The notes under the pieces were generated by a model. The model was not told the origin of the DNA. It ran no database searches and saw only the letters and a program-made list of their open reading frames with translations. The position numbers and the translations under genes were made by a program. Positions 24,412 through 26,445 of a DNA stretch of 26,445 bases are shown here, one piece after another. Every line of letters starts with the position of its first letter. The first letter of the stretch is position 1. The DNA comes from an uncultured Chlamydiae bacterium. Lineage in GTDB: Bacteria; Chlamydiota; Chlamydiia; Chlamydiales; Rhabdochlamydiaceae. The stretch lies in the NCBI GenBank assembly GCA_903867585.1, contig CAIPRZ010000041.1, positions 1-26,445 on the forward strand. Reading direction: 5' to 3'.

Positions 24412-24834
24412 TTAGATAAGTAGAAGAGCGAAGACGAATGCAAATAAGGAAAATGATTCTACAATTCCAAGGGCTGCAAAGCATTTACCAATAATGGCTG
24501 GTTGTTTAGCAGAAGCTTGGATACCAGAAGCGGCGCACATCCCTTGATAAACAGAAGAAAATAAAAGGGCAAGTCCCACAGAGGCCCCAATACCAATTCC
24601 ACCAAGAGCACTTAATCTTCCAGCAAGGATACTATTTTTCATAAGAAGCATTAAAACAAATCCATAAATTGATTGAGATGAAGCCACCGCTGACATACCA
24701 ATAAACTGACCATGGTTTTCTTCTACGCGACTCATCACCGCATGCGAGGCCATACCAGCTATACCGCAGCCTATAGAGCTACCAATACAACCTAAACCTA
24801 AAACCAATGCTGGCCCTACCATTCCATAATCCAT
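24412..24834 (-). CDS. atpK: V-type ATP synthase subunit K (rotor proteolipid)
   Basis: A 140-residue membrane protein with four helices, that is, two fused c-type hairpins, forming the ion-carrying ring of the V-type ATPase. Only the second hairpin has the ion-binding glutamate, E126 in GIVESFSLF; the first has SSQSIYGF at the equivalent position. S53/Q54, Q97 (VYQGMCAA) and E126 correspond by pattern to the sodium ligands T64/Q65, Q110 and E139 of Enterococcus hirae NtpK, so a sodium-coupled ring is possible. The start is the ATG at 24834, nine bases after atpI, with an AGGAG ribosome binding site overlapping the atpI stop. It is the last gene of the V-ATPase series here and converges with the OPT gene. 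Confidence 0.92.
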   Translation of the reverse strand: MDYGMVGPALVLGLGCIGSSIGCGIAGMASHAVMSRVEENHGQFIGMSAVASSQSIYGFVLMLLMKNSILAGRLSALGGIGIGASVGLALLFSSVYQGMCAASGIQASAKQPAIIGKCFAALGIVESFSLFAFVFALLLI

Positions 24835-24840
24835 AAAGAT

Positions 24841-24845
24841 CTCCT
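24841..24845 (-). promoter_or_regulatory. Ribosome binding site of atpK overlapping the atpI stop codon
   Basis: AGGAG on the minus strand lies six bases before the atpK ATG, and its first bases are part of the TAG stop of atpI (24846-24844). Termination on atpI and initiation on atpK are therefore likely coupled, which could help set the excess of K over I needed for the ring. Confidence 0.65.
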
Positions 24846-26445
24846 AACTTTTAAATGTAAATCGTCTTAGAGGGTTAAACAGTTTCCCTCCTCCACCGAA
24901 GCTATAATGATACCATTCAATGAAATTAAGCCTAAGTCCGTGGATGACTCCCCCCATAGTGCCTAAAACAAAATTGATAGCATGTCCGGCTAAAATAACA
25001 ATGATGCCTAAAAATAGGCCTAAATTTATTCCCATCTGATTGAACGTATCAGCCATAATGGTACTTGCAAGCGCTAAAGCGTAAAGTCTAAGGTAAGATA
25101 AAATATCAGCAAAGACCTGTACAAGATTAGCAATTTCTCCAAGCCCCTTTAATTTTCTTTGGTAAAGGGCCAAAAGCATAGCAAGACTTATCCCCCCAAT
25201 CATAAGCTGATAGCCAAAAGCTGCTGCTAGATTTAATGAGGCTAAATTAAGAAATTGAACTAAAGAAGCGGCATGCAAATAGGATGGGAAATACAAGTAG
25301 CCACCCATTGCAAATAGAACCCAACCGATATTGGCATAATTTCTTCCTAGATAGCGAAGTAATGAAGAGATTACATGAATGACGCCAACAACAATTGAAA
25401 GCTCTAAAAGGATGCTTTTAAAGAAGCTATCATAAATGGGTTTATCGCCCTCTTTAGTGGTATAATTCAGCAACATATCCGAGCAGGATTGGCAACTGAA
25501 GGAATATTTTTTTTCCAATTCTTGAATCGTTTCATCATTCATCTGGGCATGATAAACCGCTTTTTTTCTTACTAAAACATCAATTAGGGTGAATTTTTGA
25601 AGGATGTTTTTCTCAGATAGCTCTATCCCAAACCAAGAACCGGTCATTGAACCCCATAAAATACAAGAAATGCCTAAAATTTTTAAAAGGTTAAGACTTC
25701 TTTTTAGATAAGGTGTAAGCACTTTAGCTTTAAACCGGGCAAAAAGAGCGATGGATAAATAAATAAAACCGTAACCGGCATCAGAGACAATCATGGCAAA
25801 AAATAGGGCAAACGTCCAAAGGACCCAAGGAGAGGGATCTTTATCATTGGCTGCAGGAATGTCATAAATTTTAACAAGGTCTTCACCCGATTTAGCAAGC
25901 CCCTTATTATAAAAACAGGTCGGTAATACCTCATCGCTATCTGGTTTTATAACTTCAGCTTGTATATCAAGCCCTTTCAGGATTTTAGGGACATGGGCTT
26001 CCCGATTTTGTGGAACATAGGCCATTAAGCTAAAAAAGCCCACATCAAGTGGGAATGAGGCCATTTTATAAGCGAGCTTTAATTCTTCTAAATCGTGAAT
26101 CTGCCCAAGAGCAAATTCAAGAGGGATAAGTAAAGAAGCTAATGATTTGAGTTGTTTTTCGGTGTTTTTTAGAGCAATCTCTAACTGCTCTTTATGCATT
26201 AAGCATTCATTAACGGACTGATCCACTTTTATTTCTATAAATTCTGGAAAAGAGAGTTTGGTTTTAGAAATCGTGATGTAATAATCAAGATCATATTCAG
26301 TGTTGATGTAAATGAGATGGGGATCTATTGAATGCTCATTAACAGCTGATTTACAGAAAAACTGAATCTTATAACCGGTATAATCATAAATGGCTTTAAG
26401 ATCTTCAATATTAAAAGAGCCTAAAGGGGTTAGTTTAGAAATTTC
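24844..26445 (-). CDS. atpI: V-type ATP synthase subunit I (N-terminus cut by window edge)
   Basis: The stator membrane subunit (a/I type) that forms the ion half-channels against the K ring. The frame is open from the right edge to the stop at 24844, giving 533 codons in the window. A GTG at 26226 lies in this frame, but the coding sequence clearly continues upstream of it with 73 more sense codons, so it is an internal valine and not the start. Family members have about 650 residues, so roughly 100 are missing. The N-terminal half is hydrophilic, with coiled-coil stretches (QLEIALKNTEKQLKSLASL); the C-terminal half has about seven helices. The essential arginine of the ion path is in SYLRLYALALA (453rd residue in the window). 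A CxxC (SCQSCS) sits in a loop between membrane segments. It is immediately upstream of atpK. Confidence 0.92.
   Translation of the reverse strand, partial: EISKLTPLGSFNIEDLKAIYDYTGYKIQFFCKSAVNEHSIDPHLIYINTEYDLDYYITISKTKLSFPEFIEIKVDQSVNECLMHKEQLEIALKNTEKQLKSLASLLIPLEFALGQIHDLEELKLAYKMASFPLDVGFFSLMAYVPQNREAHVPKILKGLDIQAEVIKPDSDEVLPTCFYNKGLAKSGEDLVKIYDIPAANDKDPSPWVLWTFALFFAMIVSDAGYGFIYLSIALFARFKAKVLTPYLKRSLNLLKILGISCILWGSMTGSWFGIELSEKNILQKFTLIDVLVRKKAVYHAQMNDETIQELEKKYSFSCQSCSDMLLNYTTKEGDKPIYDSFFKSILLELSIVVGVIHVISSLLRYLGRNYANIGWVLFAMGGYLYFPSYLHAASLVQFLNLASLNLAAAFGYQLMIGGISLAMLLALYQRKLKGLGEIANLVQVFADILSYLRLYALALASTIMADTFNQMGINLGLFLGIIVILAGHAINFVLGTMGGVIHGLRLNFIEWYHYSFGGGGKLFNPLRRFTFKS

Noticed and set aside
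26224..26226. GTG as the start of atpI
   Set aside because: Seventy-three further sense codons continue in frame to the right edge and the protein would be far too short for subunit I, so this is an internal valine codon.

Overview
The window reads as a piece of chromosome from a member of the Chlamydiota, most likely an environmental (amoeba- or protist-associated) chlamydia rather than a Chlamydiaceae pathogen. The reasons are a double-length tandem-fused UvrA, an NTT-type ATP/ADP translocase, V-type ATPase genes, a PknD-type Ser/Thr kinase immediately upstream of valS and not far from the V-ATPase genes (the arrangement I recall from Chlamydia), and a eukaryote-like sterol delta-7 reductase of the kind reported from some environmental chlamydiae. 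The species cannot be named from this sequence. The DNA is AT-rich throughout and most coding strands use A/T-ending codons.

Layout. 1-6621 (minus): trpS followed by a giant uvrA, joined by a one-base TAATG overlap; uvrA runs off the left edge. 6692-8074 (minus): a GadC/XasA-like amino acid permease, divergent from 8345-9670 (plus), a DHCR7-like sterol reductase. 9775-10219 holds a small membrane-protein gene that appears frameshifted at a G5 run. 10238-11212 (minus) is an unrecognised cysteine-containing soluble protein. 11282-19852 (plus) is a same-strand series: MFS transporter, radical SAM/SPASM protein, PknD-like kinase, ValRS and a class I DAHP synthase. A lipoprotein (19753-20256, minus) overlaps the 3' end of the DAHP synthase gene antisense. 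It is followed by a Nudix hydrolase (plus), an ATP/ADP translocase (minus), an OPT-family oligopeptide transporter (plus), and finally the K and I subunits of the V-ATPase (minus), with atpI running off the right edge.

How the genes fit together. The window is dominated by intracellular-parasite functions: import of amino acids, peptides and host ATP, ion-coupled energy conversion by a V-type ATPase whose rotor subunit keeps a plausible sodium site, two aminoacyl-tRNA synthetases, and possible modification of host-derived sterol. The least explained parts are the 9.7-11.3 kb segment (frameshifted membrane gene, strong hairpin, unknown protein, perfect palindrome in a divergent promoter region) and the tightly packed radical SAM-kinase pair. 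No tRNA, rRNA, CRISPR array, insertion sequence or attachment site was seen, and no gene-free stretch exceeds 300 bases (the longest is about 270 bases at 8075-8344).
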